Shown in pieces: positions 46,090 through 53,642 of a DNA stretch of 53,642 bases. Positions within the stretch are counted from its first letter, which is position 1, and the number at the start of each line of letters is the position of its first letter. The DNA is taken from contig CAJXOD010000007.1 in assembly GCA_913057795.1 (NCBI GenBank), positions 1 through 53,642 of the forward strand, read 5' to 3'. Under the pieces are notes generated by a model. The model ran no database searches and was not told the origin of the DNA. It saw only the letters and a list, made by a program, of their open reading frames with translations. This DNA is from an uncultured Aquiluna sp. Its GTDB lineage: Bacteria > Actinomycetota > Actinomycetes > Actinomycetales > Microbacteriaceae. Both the position numbers and the translations under genes were made by a program.

Positions 46090-47205
46090 TCAGATTCTCT
46101 CTAGCACGTATTCAATTGATGCTATTAGTCGCTCGACTTCCGACGGCTCCGTAGAGACAAAAGTTGCCACCCGGAGCTGATTCTTTCCAAGCTTTCGATA
46201 CGGTTCGGTATCGACAATGCCATTATCTCGAAGTATCTGAGCGATCCCGAGAGCATCGATCGCATCATCAAAGTTTATGGTTGCCACAACCTGTGAGCGA
46301 TGTTTGGGATTTTCAACAAAGGGCTTTGTCACCTTGGTTTTTTCGGCCCAGTGATAGAGAAGGTCGGAGCTTTCTCTGGTTCTACTGTCAGCCCAAGCCA
46401 AACCGCCGTTGTCATTTATCCACTGAACCTGATTATTGGCGAAAAATATAGTTGCCAGCGATGGGGTATTGAGAGTGAAGTTCTGCCTCGAGTTATCCAG
46501 CGCTAGTTGCAGGCTCAAGATGTTTGGAATGTAACGTCCAGATGAGGCAACCGCTTCGATGCGACCAATTGCCTTCGGTGAAACTAGAGCAATCCAGAGA
46601 CCTCCGTCGGAAGCTAGATTTTTCTGCGGGGAGAAATAGTAAACATCTGTTTGCTTCGGGTCAAAATCTATGCCGCCGGCAGCACTCGTGGCATCGGTGA
46701 GCATCAGGGCGTTTTCGTCAGCACCCTTTACACGCTGGACATCTGTGACAACCCCCGATGAAGTTTCGTTATGAGGGTAGGCGTAGACATCGACGCCCTC
46801 TTCGGCGACGAGGTCGCCTCGAGATCCCGGGTCGACCGAGATGACGGTTGGGGCTTCCAACCATGGGGTGTTAAGAATATTCGCAAATTTATTGCCGAAC
46901 TCACCATGAACCAGGGCCTGACCCTTTTGTTCGACAAGCGAGAAGGTCGCGGCATCCCAGAATGCTGAAGCGCCACCATTGCCCATAATTATTTCGTAAC
47001 CCGCCGGAGCGTGGAACATATCCAGTAAGCCCTGCTTGAAATCACCAACCAAGTTCTTTATTGGCTGTTGGCGGTGACTGGTACCCATGTATCTCTTGCC
47101 AAAATCCTCAAAAGCACTGAGCTGCTCGGGCCGCATCCGAGATGGGCCGCAGCCGAATCTTCCGTCTAGGGGTTTGATTGAGTCTGGGATTACGATATCT
47201 GACAT
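46090..47205 (-). CDS. serC: Phosphoserine aminotransferase (mycobacterial type)
   Basis: A 371-residue PLP enzyme of serine synthesis. The PLP Lys is in YYFSPQKNLASDGG (about 192-205), preceded by MLTDATSAAGGIDFD. The N-terminal FGCGPSRMRPEQL is the mycobacterial-type SerC form. It converts 3-phosphohydroxypyruvate to phosphoserine. Divergent from the IdeR-like regulator gene (53 bases apart) and followed directly by the DUF2530 gene. Confidence 0.94.
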   Translation of the reverse strand: MSDIVIPDSIKPLDGRFGCGPSRMRPEQLSAFEDFGKRYMGTSHRQQPIKNLVGDFKQGLLDMFHAPAGYEIIMGNGGASAFWDAATFSLVEQKGQALVHGEFGNKFANILNTPWLEAPTVISVDPGSRGDLVAEEGVDVYAYPHNETSSGVVTDVQRVKGADENALMLTDATSAAGGIDFDPKQTDVYYFSPQKNLASDGGLWIALVSPKAIGRIEAVASSGRYIPNILSLQLALDNSRQNFTLNTPSLATIFFANNQVQWINDNGGLAWADSRTRESSDLLYHWAEKTKVTKPFVENPKHRSQVVATINFDDAIDALGIAQILRDNGIVDTEPYRKLGKNQLRVATFVSTEPSEVERLIASIEYVLERI

Positions 47206-47258
47206 AGCCTCAAGTTTAGTATTGCAATTAACAGAGCTGGTCTAGCGACGAAGAGGGA

Positions 47259-47945
47259 TTGATGACTGACCTCATTGACACAACCGAAATGTACCTCAAG
47301 GCAATTTACGAGCTTGAGGAAGAGCACATTCCGCCAATGCGAGCGAGGATTGCCGAACGTCTTGACCACTCAGGCCCCACTGTTTCGCAGACCGTGGCCA
47401 GGATGGAGAGGGACGGGCTTCTTCGCTTACTGGATGACCGCCAACTTCAGTTCACTGATGTTGGGCGTCTTACCGCCGTCGAAGTTATGCGCAAGCACCG
47501 TTTAGCCGAGCAGCTTTTACTCGAGGTAATTGGACTCGAATGGTCAAACATCCACGATGAGGCTTGTCGTTGGGAGCACGTCATGAGTGAGTCAGTAGAG
47601 CGAAAACTTATCGGCCTTCTAAAAAACCCAAGTGTCTCGCCCTTCGGCATGCCGGTTCCAGGCCTTGAACTTCTGGGACTGGCCCCCGCTGATGTCAGGG
47701 AGTGCTGGGCACTAGCCTCCTTGGAACCGGGCGAGTATGAGCTTGTGAGAATCGGGGAGCCGCTGCAGCTGGATGGATCATTTTTGAATCAGCTGGCAGA
47801 GTTGTCACTTCTACCAGGGGCCAAGGTAACGCTGTCTACTCAAGAGCAGGGATGGCTTTTGATCTCGACCGGTCTTAGCGAAGGGCTGCTAGTCGACACA
47901 GGAATTGCACAGCATCTGTTTTTAGGCGTTTCCAAAGTTTTGTAG
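47259..47945 (+). CDS. ideR: DtxR/IdeR-family iron-dependent repressor
   Basis: A 228-residue regulator. The winged helix (1-70) has RIAERLDHSGPTVSQTVARM. Metal ligands are all present in the dimerisation domain: Met in TTEMYLKAIYEL, His and Glu in RKHRLAEQLL, and His, Cys, Glu, His in IHDEACRWEHVMSE. The Cys ligand (not Asp) indicates an iron-type DtxR/IdeR rather than MntR. The C-terminal SH3-like domain is complete (about 145-228). Likely represses iron-uptake genes when iron is sufficient. Confidence 0.92.
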   Translation: MMTDLIDTTEMYLKAIYELEEEHIPPMRARIAERLDHSGPTVSQTVARMERDGLLRLLDDRQLQFTDVGRLTAVEVMRKHRLAEQLLLEVIGLEWSNIHDEACRWEHVMSESVERKLIGLLKNPSVSPFGMPVPGLELLGLAPADVRECWALASLEPGEYELVRIGEPLQLDGSFLNQLAELSLLPGAKVTLSTQEQGWLLISTGLSEGLLVDTGIAQHLFLGVSKVL

Positions 47946-47993
47946 TTAGACTTTGGCGAGTAGAACCAAAGAAAGTTTTTCAGAGGACCCCTA

Positions 47994-48740
47994 TTGATTT
48001 CAGCTAATGCTGACGCTTCGCTAAGTAGTCGCAGAATCTTGCGATCTAGCGAACGAAAAAGAACTGCGAAGGTGCAGCGGCACTCGCTTCGCACGTTTAT
48101 GACAATGCTCGCTTCCACGGGCCTCATGGCTACTGCAGCTCTTCCCTCCTACGGTTTTGCGCCGGATGTAACGGCGGCTTCTGGACTCGCGCGGGACTCC
48201 GAGATGGTTCAGATTTCAGCTCCGAGCCAAGGCCTATCGGTCGCGACGGTTAGGGCCGTTGAATTCACTCGAGGAGACTACGCTCCGGCAGAAGCCTCCG
48301 AATTCCAGGTTGCATCAGAGTCAAGAATTTACAATTACCAAGGTCCTCGGGCCGCAGATTACCTCGCTAATCCAAGATTTACAGGTGTCTCCAGCGCCAA
48401 CCTAATGAAGTCCTCCGCTGAACTAGTTGGGACCCCATATGTATTTGGTGGCCAGACTCCAGGCGGTATTGACTGCTCCGGTTACGTGCTGTTTGTTTAC
48501 TCTCAATTCGGCGTCGACCTACCGCACAGTGTTTACCAGCAGGCAAAATTGGGAACCAAAATTTCCGCCGAGGAAGCCCTTCCCGGCGATTTAGTTATTT
48601 TCAATGACTTCTCCCACAACGGTATCTACGCCGGCAATGGCAATTTCTACCATGCCCCTCAACCGGGCGACCGTGTAAAGCTTGCGCCGATTTTCACTGA
48701 TCGCTATCACTTCATACGCGTCGCAGAGATTCAGAACTAG
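47994..48740 (+). CDS. NlpC/P60 cell-wall endopeptidase
   Basis: 248 residues from TTG 47994 (AGAGGA six bases upstream). A long basic N-terminal region and hydrophobic core (about 37-60) act as signal or anchor, then a linker. The catalytic C40 domain occupies about 140-248: Cys in GGIDCSGYVLFVY, His in SHNGIYAG and a polar third residue in FYHAPQPGD. Such enzymes cut D-Glu-meso-Dap stem-peptide bonds in peptidoglycan. The intergenic region is too short for a c-di-AMP riboswitch. Confidence 0.9.
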   Translation: MISANADASLSSRRILRSSERKRTAKVQRHSLRTFMTMLASTGLMATAALPSYGFAPDVTAASGLARDSEMVQISAPSQGLSVATVRAVEFTRGDYAPAEASEFQVASESRIYNYQGPRAADYLANPRFTGVSSANLMKSSAELVGTPYVFGGQTPGGIDCSGYVLFVYSQFGVDLPHSVYQQAKLGTKISAEEALPGDLVIFNDFSHNGIYAGNGNFYHAPQPGDRVKLAPIFTDRYHFIRVAEIQN

Positions 48741-48837
48741 AAAATTAACCCTTTTTCACTTTCCCGGTTTAGCGTTTCTAACCAAAAAATCCTCATATCC
48801 CGCATACTGTTTTTATAAGTATTGATTCTTGATCTTC

Positions 48838-48961
48838 GGGGAAGGAGTACAGATGCCAGGAAGCATGCCAGCCATGTATGGCAACTGGATACATCTGTGC
48901 CACTACCCCTGCATATCTATTTGGGAGAACCTACGCGTCGCATTATTGCGGCGCGTTTTTT
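48838..48961 (+). ncRNA. Structured leader RNA with terminator upstream of the HNH gene
   Basis: The transcript ahead of the HNH gene can fold into nested stems: GGGG (48838-48841) with CCCC (48906-48909), GTACAGATG (48847-48855) with CATCTGTGC (48892-48900), CCAG/CTGG (48868-48871, 48885-48888), and a possible GCCAT/ATGGC hairpin (48871-48882). A terminator follows (48933-48961). This is the layout of an aptamer plus expression platform. A TATAAG -10-like box is at 48814-48819. I do not recognise a known riboswitch. The GGAAGGAG ribosome binding site lies inside the structure. Confidence 0.5.
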
Positions 48962-49020
48962 ATTACCCAGGGTCAATTCGGATGCCAGCAGGCCGTGCTG
49001 GCGATTTCGATCGGAGATAA
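48853..49020 (+). CDS. Possible 55-residue leader peptide upstream of the HNH gene
   Basis: ATG 48853, five bases after GGAAGGAG, to TAA at 49018-49020, four bases before the HNH start. The product has Cys/His/Trp/Tyr-rich (IHLCHYPCISIW) and basic segments and resembles no family. It reads through the terminator hairpin and covers the HNH ribosome binding site, so translation could couple to or unfold the leader. It may be translated, or the ribosome binding site may be decoy structure. Confidence 0.35.
   Translation: MPGSMPAMYGNWIHLCHYPCISIWENLRVALLRRVFYYPGSIRMPAGRAGDFDRR
48933..48961 (+). terminator. Intrinsic terminator inside the HNH leader
   Basis: ACGCGTCGC (48933-48941) and GCGGCGCGT (48948-48956), nine bp with one T-G pair, loop ATTATT, six T residues from 48956. 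It lies 64 bases before the HNH start, in the position of a regulatory (conditional) terminator. Confidence 0.8.
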
Positions 49021-49024
49021 CTAC

Positions 49025-49531
49025 ATGCGCACACTTGTTCTAAATGCAGGCTACGAGCCGCTCGCCGTCGTTTCTTTCAAGCGAGCCTTGGTTCTAGTTC
49101 TCAATGAGAAAGCCACAATCCTGGCGCGAATTGACCACGAAGTAGTTCGAAGCGCAAGCCAAGAATTCGAAATGCCCTCAGTTATTTTACTTTCGAGGTA
49201 TGTCAGAATTCCGAACGCCAGAAGGGTCCCAGTTTCTAGAAGGGGAGTGCTCAGGCGCGATTCTCAGCGTTGTGGTTACTGCGCCGGTCCCGCGAACACC
49301 ATTGATCACATCATGCCAAAATCGAGGGGAGGCAAGGACACTTGGGAGAACCTGGTGGCTTGTTGTCTAGAGTGCAATAACTCAAAGGGCAACCGCACTC
49401 CGGCGGAAATCGGCTGGAACTTGAAGGTGTTACCGAAGATGCCAACTGGAACGGTCTGGAGCGTTAGGGGATCTGATAGGCCGCTTCCACAGTGGAGCGA
49501 GTTCCTTGCTCTGCAGGCAAAAGCCGCATAA
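49025..49531 (+). CDS. HNH endonuclease
   Basis: 168 residues from ATG 49025 (GGAGA eight bases upstream); a longer frame reaches into the leader but has no homology. The N-terminal half starts RTLVLNAGYEPLAVVSFKRA, very conserved in actinobacteria. The HNH core (about 80-135) has a CGYC zinc knuckle, DHIMPKSRGGKDTWENLV and CLECNNSKGN, so both Cys pairs and the catalytic His are present. Function in vivo unknown; genes of this type are chromosomal and not obviously part of a mobile element. Confidence 0.93.
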   Translation: MRTLVLNAGYEPLAVVSFKRALVLVLNEKATILARIDHEVVRSASQEFEMPSVILLSRYVRIPNARRVPVSRRGVLRRDSQRCGYCAGPANTIDHIMPKSRGGKDTWENLVACCLECNNSKGNRTPAEIGWNLKVLPKMPTGTVWSVRGSDRPLPQWSEFLALQAKAA

Positions 49532-49674
49532 TCAAGCCGACTCAGAACGCTGCAATTAGGCGGCAATCAACTGTGGTTCGCTCACAACCTTGCAATCATC
49601 TCCGAAAGAGCTAGGCTTTTTTAGAGCGAGACACGCATTACTCAAAGTCAAGCGCCCAAACAAAGGAAGTCAAA

Positions 49675-50040
49675 ATGGATTCATCTGCACTTGTAGGAAC
49701 CTGGAACACGTTGAGAAAAAGCATCATAAGCTCGCAAATGTCTTCGGTAATAATGCTTGCTGTGGCTCTTTATTTGGTTGCCACCGGACAATTTATTGAC
49801 GCAAGTGCCGGGGTCAAGCTGTTCGCGGTAACAGTTCTGGTTACCACTGGCGCGCTGTCTTTGATAAATCAGTTCGCAGCCATTCGAGAGGGATCAGCGC
49901 TGATCAAGGACATGAAGGCCTCGGATTCCGCACTTGAAACCGCCATTGCCTCCTCAGCCCGCTTCGTCAGTTTGACTCAAGCGGCCATGGCAATCTTCGC
50001 CGCAGCCACACTCGTTCTATTTGTCGTAGCTATTTACTAG
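49675..50040 (+). CDS. Four-helix membrane protein, unknown function
   Basis: A 121-residue protein with about three or four hydrophobic segments (about 22-41, 46-68, 99-120). AGGAAG lies six bases before the ATG, and a strong terminator follows, so it is probably a single-gene unit. N-terminal residues MDSSALVGTWNTLRKSIISS are amphipathic. No family recognised. Confidence 0.75.
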   Translation: MDSSALVGTWNTLRKSIISSQMSSVIMLAVALYLVATGQFIDASAGVKLFAVTVLVTTGALSLINQFAAIREGSALIKDMKASDSALETAIASSARFVSLTQAAMAIFAAATLVLFVVAIY

Positions 50041-50062
50041 CAACTAGAAGCTAAAAGTTTTA

Positions 50063-50097
50063 GGGCGTGGTGACCTTTCGGTCGTCACGCCCTTTTT
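50063..50097 (+). terminator. Intrinsic terminator after the 121-residue gene
   Basis: 13-bp stem GGGCGTGGTGACC / GGTCGTCACGCCC with loop TTTC and five T residues. It lies 22 bases after the stop and 25 bases before the convergent tRNA-Arg. Confidence 0.93.
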
Positions 50098-50121
50098 CGT
50101 AATTAGGTGTTCCCGCAAAAG

Positions 50122-50194
50122 TGGCCCCGAGGTGAATCGAACACCCGACACACGGTTTAGGAAACCGTTGCTCTATCCACTGAGCTACGGGGCC
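50122..50194 (-). tRNA. tRNA-Arg(CCU)
   Basis: On the minus strand: acceptor GGCCCCG / CGGGGCC, D arm GCTCAGTGGATAGAGC, anticodon loop TTCCTAA with anticodon CCT, T arm GGTGTTCGATTCACC with discriminator A; CCA not encoded. Confidence 0.95.
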
Positions 50195-50394
50195 AGCAGC
50201 CGTTATAGGTTACTAGTTATTAAGCCGGTGCAGATTTCCCGTCTGGAGGCTCAAGAGGAACTTGCAGCTAAAAAATTTTACGGAACTAACGGGTGTTCGT
50301 TGTTTGATCTCTGAATTATTTCGCCAGCAAGCACTTACTGCTTAGCGGGCAAGGCAACCTCAACTTTCTTGGGTTCGCTTCTAGTATTTTCCAC
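50195..50394. other. Intergenic region without a gene
   Basis: About 200 bases between tRNA-Arg and the large helicase-like gene. The helicase frame is open back to 50308, but no in-frame ATG, GTG or TTG occurs before 50395. I see no convincing hairpin terminator or promoter. Confidence 0.5.
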
Positions 50395-53300
50395 GTGGAA
50401 CGCAATGAGTTACTAGAGCTTTGGCACAAGCAGCGACTGAGCATTGGCGGCATTAATCCGTTGGTGCAGTTTGAATTATCTAGTTTCGGGCAAGTAGATC
50501 TGAGTCGGTCTCACCCGGGCGGACTGGCTCAATTGGCTTCAGCCCGCAGTTCTACTATCTCAAACCTGGTGAGGGACGGGGTTGCCCAGTCCAGGGCCCT
50601 GAATACGTCCCGCAGAATTCTAAAAAAAGCCCATCGGATCGAGCGCAATTTTGGCATTGATGCTTTGTTTGTCGCCGGAGGCCTGGTTTCTATGGGCAAC
50701 ACCAAAATGCCAATTTTATTGTGGCGCAGTCACCTGCTGCCAAAGGGCGAAGACTTTGAATTGCGAGTGGATTCAATACCGAGGGTAAATCCAGCCTTAG
50801 TAAGCGTGATCAAAACCTATAGAAGTGATTTTCGTGTCTCAGACTTGATAGCTGTCAGCCAAGGTCAAACTGACCTCATTCCAACCGGTGTGCTTTCTTT
50901 AGTTTCTGAATTGATTCAGGATCCAGATGTTGAAATAGAAAAGCTGTTGGTGATGGGAAACTTTGTCCCAGACCTAACCCTGATTCAGCAGTCTGAATTA
51001 GAGGCCCCATCTTCTTTGATTATGCAGCTAACTGGCAAGGTCGCTGCACCTGGCTTTGAAAGTCCCACAAAGCCCTGCGCGTTGGTTCTGAACGCGGACG
51101 CAGACCAGCAAAGGGTGCTGGACAGAGCACTAGCCGGCAACAGTTTTGCGGTCGAGACACTTCCTGGCTGCGGCTACCTGCAGACCGTAGTCAACTTGAT
51201 TGCGAACCTGTCTGTATCTAAAAAGCGCGCCTTAATTATTGCCCCCCGCCAGCAGACTCTCGATGAGCTTGCGGAACGACTAAGCGCTTCGAAGCTTCCC
51301 GGTTTAGCGGTTAGGCAAAGTGATAGCTGGGGCGACGCCGTTGCGGCAATTTCCAGAAACGAGAAAGCCACTCCCGGAAAGCTTGAGTCCGCGAGGGACT
51401 TGGTTGCCTTGAGACAGGTGGATGTCGAGCAGTACTTTTCAGTGGTGCAGTCTCGGGATAACAACCTTGGCGTGAGTGTTATCGAGGCTCTTGGGAATTT
51501 GGCGACTTTGGCTTCGCTGCCTTCAGCTCCGGTCAACAACGCCAGAATTGGACCTGAAGTCTTGTCGACAATTCGAACGGATGCCTCGGACCTTCTAAGA
51601 CGCGCGCACGAGGCCGGACTCTTTGCGACCTCTCCGATAGATGGCCCGTGGTTTCAGGCCAAATTCGATGCCGAAGCGCAAATCAGTGAAGCTCTCGTCG
51701 CAGTCAGGTCACTTGCAGGCGAAGAATTTCGAATGCTCAAGTATCAAATTAATCTTTACCTGTCGGACCTGAACTTTTCACCGAGCAAAAAAGTTGAGGA
51801 CTGGTCTCACCGGCTGAATCTACTAATTGGCATTCGGGAAACCCTGGACAAATTTAAGCCAGAAATATTTGATCGTTCTCTCCAGGAAATGATGAGCGCA
51901 ACTGCTTCAAGAGGAGACCGGGGTGAGCTCTCCGGCGCCCAACGAAGAAGATTCAGGAAGCTGGCAAAGGGCTATCTTCGACCGGGAGCTGCAGTTGCGA
52001 ATCTGCATCAGGCCCTTGTTGAGGCCGAAAGGCAACGAGTTGCCTGGTCGGACTTCAATCTAACCCAGGCTCCGCCGACTGTCCCACTAGGGCTAAGTGA
52101 CGTTCAGACTAAGTTTGAGCAAATTTATCGAGTGCTTGAGACTCTTCAGCGGCACCTCAATCCGGATCCGGACATAGAGCTTTTGACTCGAATGGACCTA
52201 GATCAACTGGCTGTCACTCTTGAAGATTTAGGGAAAAAGACCAACGGCTTAGACCACTACATGCAACGGCTGCCAATTTCTAAAGAGTTGGTGGACATGG
52301 GCTTGGGGCAGTTCACAAAGGAAGTTAGTAAGTCCAGACCGGAATACGAACGACTTCAACGGGAATTTGAGCTCACTTGGTGGCAGTCCGCGCTGGAGGC
52401 AATTATCCAGTCTGACTCGAGGATTTTGGAATATACCGCTGAGGCCATTGCAACCCTGGAGAGCGACTTCGAGCAAGCCAACGAAGACCTTATTGCTCAG
52501 GGTCTTTTGGATGTAAGGCATCAATTGGCACAGGTTTGGCATGCAGCGATTGCAAAGCAACCTGCGCAGGCCGACGCCCTCAGGGCTCAACTAAGAACCA
52601 AAAAACTAGAGCTTAAGGCCGCCTCTCAAGTTGGTGGAGATCTGTACAGGGCGCTTGTTCCGGCCGTTTCTTTGTCTCCCTACCGAATACACGAAATCGA
52701 CCCGGCTGAAAAATTTGATCTGGTTATAGTTTTGGATGCATCCTCCACGGGCTTGGCTGAGGCTCAGCAGGCGCTGTCAATGGCTGACCAAGTGCTTGCG
52801 TTCGGAGACCCAGTTATTGCGACTCCCGAGAACTTTGACACAGTGGCAAGGGCCAGCCAGGCGCACGTCGAAACCGATCGCGGATCGGTGTTTGATCTAG
52901 TCGCGGAAGTTTTCGGCTCCTTGGGAATCAGTCGTAATTATCGAGTCGAGGGCCAAGTGCTTGGTAAGTACCTGAACGATAATTTTTATGGTTCGCGTCT
53001 AGTGATAGAGCCCGCAGCTGGGCAACTCTTTGGATCCCATAATTTTGAGCAGATTGAAATTACCGATGATGCCAACGCCTCAAGCACTATCGAGGGATCG
53101 ACTGAGTCCTTAGATTCTGAGGTTAGTAAGGTCGCCGAGTTGGTAATGAGCCACGCCAGATGGAGCCCTGAAGATTCACTTATGGTCGTGACAGCATCAA
53201 GAACACACGCTGAACGCATTGACCAATTAGTTCGCCAAGAGACCTATAAGCAGCCCCAGCTAGCCGAATTTTTTGATGCTCATGGGAGAGAAAAGTTTGA

Positions 53301-53642
53301 GTGCGTCAGTATGAGCGAACTGACTCATCGGCTGGCCGATCGAGTGATCTTTTCAGTCGGGTTTGGCCGAACGCAAGAAGGAAAAATCTCCGGAACCCTG
53401 GGGGACTTTAATTTTGCAAATGTGAGTGGCTGGATGGTCAACCAAATTGTCTCGGCCAGAAAACGCATGACAGTCGTTTCTTGCTACAACTTTGAAGACT
53501 TTGCAGCAGGAGGGCTCCCAGAGAATCAGCGTTGGTTGAAAGATCTAATTGCCCCAAGCTTTATGAGTGATGTTTCTGAGGGCCAGGCAGACCCATTGCT
53601 TAGAGATTTGGCTCTTAGGCTTGAGAAGCTGGGCCTAAAAGT
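50395..53642 (+). CDS. Large SF1 helicase-like protein, degenerate P-loop (partial)
   Basis: From GTG 50395 an uninterrupted frame of 1082 codons runs off the right edge. No Shine-Dalgarno is visible, but this is the first start after the in-frame TGA at 50305-50307. The N-terminal 250 residues precede a P-loop-like site LPGCGYLQT (256-264) in which the Walker A Lys is missing. A helical region spans about 390-770. Motif II-like LVIVLDASS (776-784) lacks the Glu of DE. Near the edge, VSARKRMTVVSCYNF resembles helicase motif VI. I believe this is an actinobacterial SF1-helicase-like family, possibly not an active ATPase. Function unknown. Confidence 0.85.
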   Translation, partial: MERNELLELWHKQRLSIGGINPLVQFELSSFGQVDLSRSHPGGLAQLASARSSTISNLVRDGVAQSRALNTSRRILKKAHRIERNFGIDALFVAGGLVSMGNTKMPILLWRSHLLPKGEDFELRVDSIPRVNPALVSVIKTYRSDFRVSDLIAVSQGQTDLIPTGVLSLVSELIQDPDVEIEKLLVMGNFVPDLTLIQQSELEAPSSLIMQLTGKVAAPGFESPTKPCALVLNADADQQRVLDRALAGNSFAVETLPGCGYLQTVVNLIANLSVSKKRALIIAPRQQTLDELAERLSASKLPGLAVRQSDSWGDAVAAISRNEKATPGKLESARDLVALRQVDVEQYFSVVQSRDNNLGVSVIEALGNLATLASLPSAPVNNARIGPEVLSTIRTDASDLLRRAHEAGLFATSPIDGPWFQAKFDAEAQISEALVAVRSLAGEEFRMLKYQINLYLSDLNFSPSKKVEDWSHRLNLLIGIRETLDKFKPEIFDRSLQEMMSATASRGDRGELSGAQRRRFRKLAKGYLRPGAAVANLHQALVEAERQRVAWSDFNLTQAPPTVPLGLSDVQTKFEQIYRVLETLQRHLNPDPDIELLTRMDLDQLAVTLEDLGKKTNGLDHYMQRLPISKELVDMGLGQFTKEVSKSRPEYERLQREFELTWWQSALEAIIQSDSRILEYTAEAIATLESDFEQANEDLIAQGLLDVRHQLAQVWHAAIAKQPAQADALRAQLRTKKLELKAASQVGGDLYRALVPAVSLSPYRIHEIDPAEKFDLVIVLDASSTGLAEAQQALSMADQVLAFGDPVIATPENFDTVARASQAHVETDRGSVFDLVAEVFGSLGISRNYRVEGQVLGKYLNDNFYGSRLVIEPAAGQLFGSHNFEQIEITDDANASSTIEGSTESLDSEVSKVAELVMSHARWSPEDSLMVVTASRTHAERIDQLVRQETYKQPQLAEFFDAHGREKFECVSMSELTHRLADRVIFSVGFGRTQEGKISGTLGDFNFANVSGWMVNQIVSARKRMTVVSCYNFEDFAAGGLPENQRWLKDLIAPSFMSDVSEGQADPLLRDLALRLEKLGLK

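Noticed and set aside
47945..47994. Possible c-di-AMP riboswitch ahead of the NlpC/P60 gene
   Set aside because: Only about 48 bases are available, far too short for the known aptamer, and none of its conserved elements is seen.
48878..49024. N-terminal extension of the HNH endonuclease
   Set aside because: The extension reads through a terminator hairpin and has no family similarity, while ATG 49025 has its own ribosome binding site and starts at the conserved RTLVLNAGYEPL.
51174..53219. Minus-strand frames inside the large terminal gene
   Set aside because: They are shadows of the uninterrupted plus-strand helicase-like frame and have no ribosome binding sites or domain features.

Overview
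The window looks like a chromosomal segment of a small-genome actinobacterium, most likely Microbacteriaceae (possibly the freshwater Aquiluna/Rhodoluna group; that placement is inference from gene content and the middling G+C). Actinobacterial markers include GlnR, SenX3-RegX3, CarD next to a fused IspDF, a mycobacterial-type SerC, DtxR/IdeR, an XPB-type helicase, DUF3027, DUF2530 and DUF4032. Coding density is very high: many genes overlap by 1-20 bases, and TTG or GTG starts are common. No insertion sequence, prophage, CRISPR array or rRNA was seen.

Layout. 1-1.7 kb: two near-identical tRNA-Lys(UUU) genes flank a lipoprotein gene and a 38-codon lysine-rich microprotein gene. 1.7-9.6 kb (minus strand): an ABC-2 exporter operon with a secreted LolA-like protein, a saccharopine-dehydrogenase-like enzyme, an orphan siderophore-type ABC ATPase, an EamA transporter and a long SDR. 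9.6-17.5 kb: phosphate and polyphosphate block glnR-ppk-mutT1-pstS-pstC-pstA-pstB. 17.5-21.3 kb (plus): two small membrane proteins, a nitrobindin-like protein, YgfZ, a FUSC protein and phosphoglycerate mutase. 21.3-23.8 kb: phoU diverging from senX3-regX3. 23.8-28.4 kb: an LpqE-like lipoprotein diverging from carD-ispDF-cysS-rlmB. 28.4-32.4 kb: DUF4032 protein, UgpC/MsmK-type ATPase, DsbA-like protein and a lipoprotein. 32.4-33.4 kb: a gene-poor stretch with an imperfect repeat, hairpins and tRNA-Thr. 33.4-37.6 kb: desaturase, aspartase, DUF554, MsrB and CspA. 37.6-41.6 kb: groEL behind two CIRCE operators, then a two-component system. 41.6-46.1 kb: XPB helicase cluster, cold-shock-domain protein, and DUF3027 overlapping DUF2530. 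46.1-50.2 kb: serC, ideR-like regulator, an NlpC/P60 hydrolase, an HNH nuclease with a structured leader, a membrane protein and tRNA-Arg. 50.4 kb to the end: a very large helicase-like protein with degenerate nucleotide-binding motifs, running off the window.

The clearest functional theme is phosphate. High-affinity uptake (PstSCAB), polyphosphate synthesis (Ppk), a MutT1 Nudix/phosphatase, nitrogen regulator GlnR, PhoU and SenX3-RegX3 lie within about 14 kb. A 15-base motif, GTTTACTTGG followed by TTTAC or TAAAC, lies upstream of both pstS and senX3 and is a candidate RegX3 operator. SenX3 has no membrane segment here, and an in-frame stop excludes an upstream start.

The observations most worth following up are the leader and terminator ahead of the HNH gene, the helicase-like protein without the P-loop lysine, the lysine-rich microprotein between two lysine tRNAs, the soluble SenX3 with the shared operator, and the antisense overlap of the DUF3027 and DUF2530 genes.
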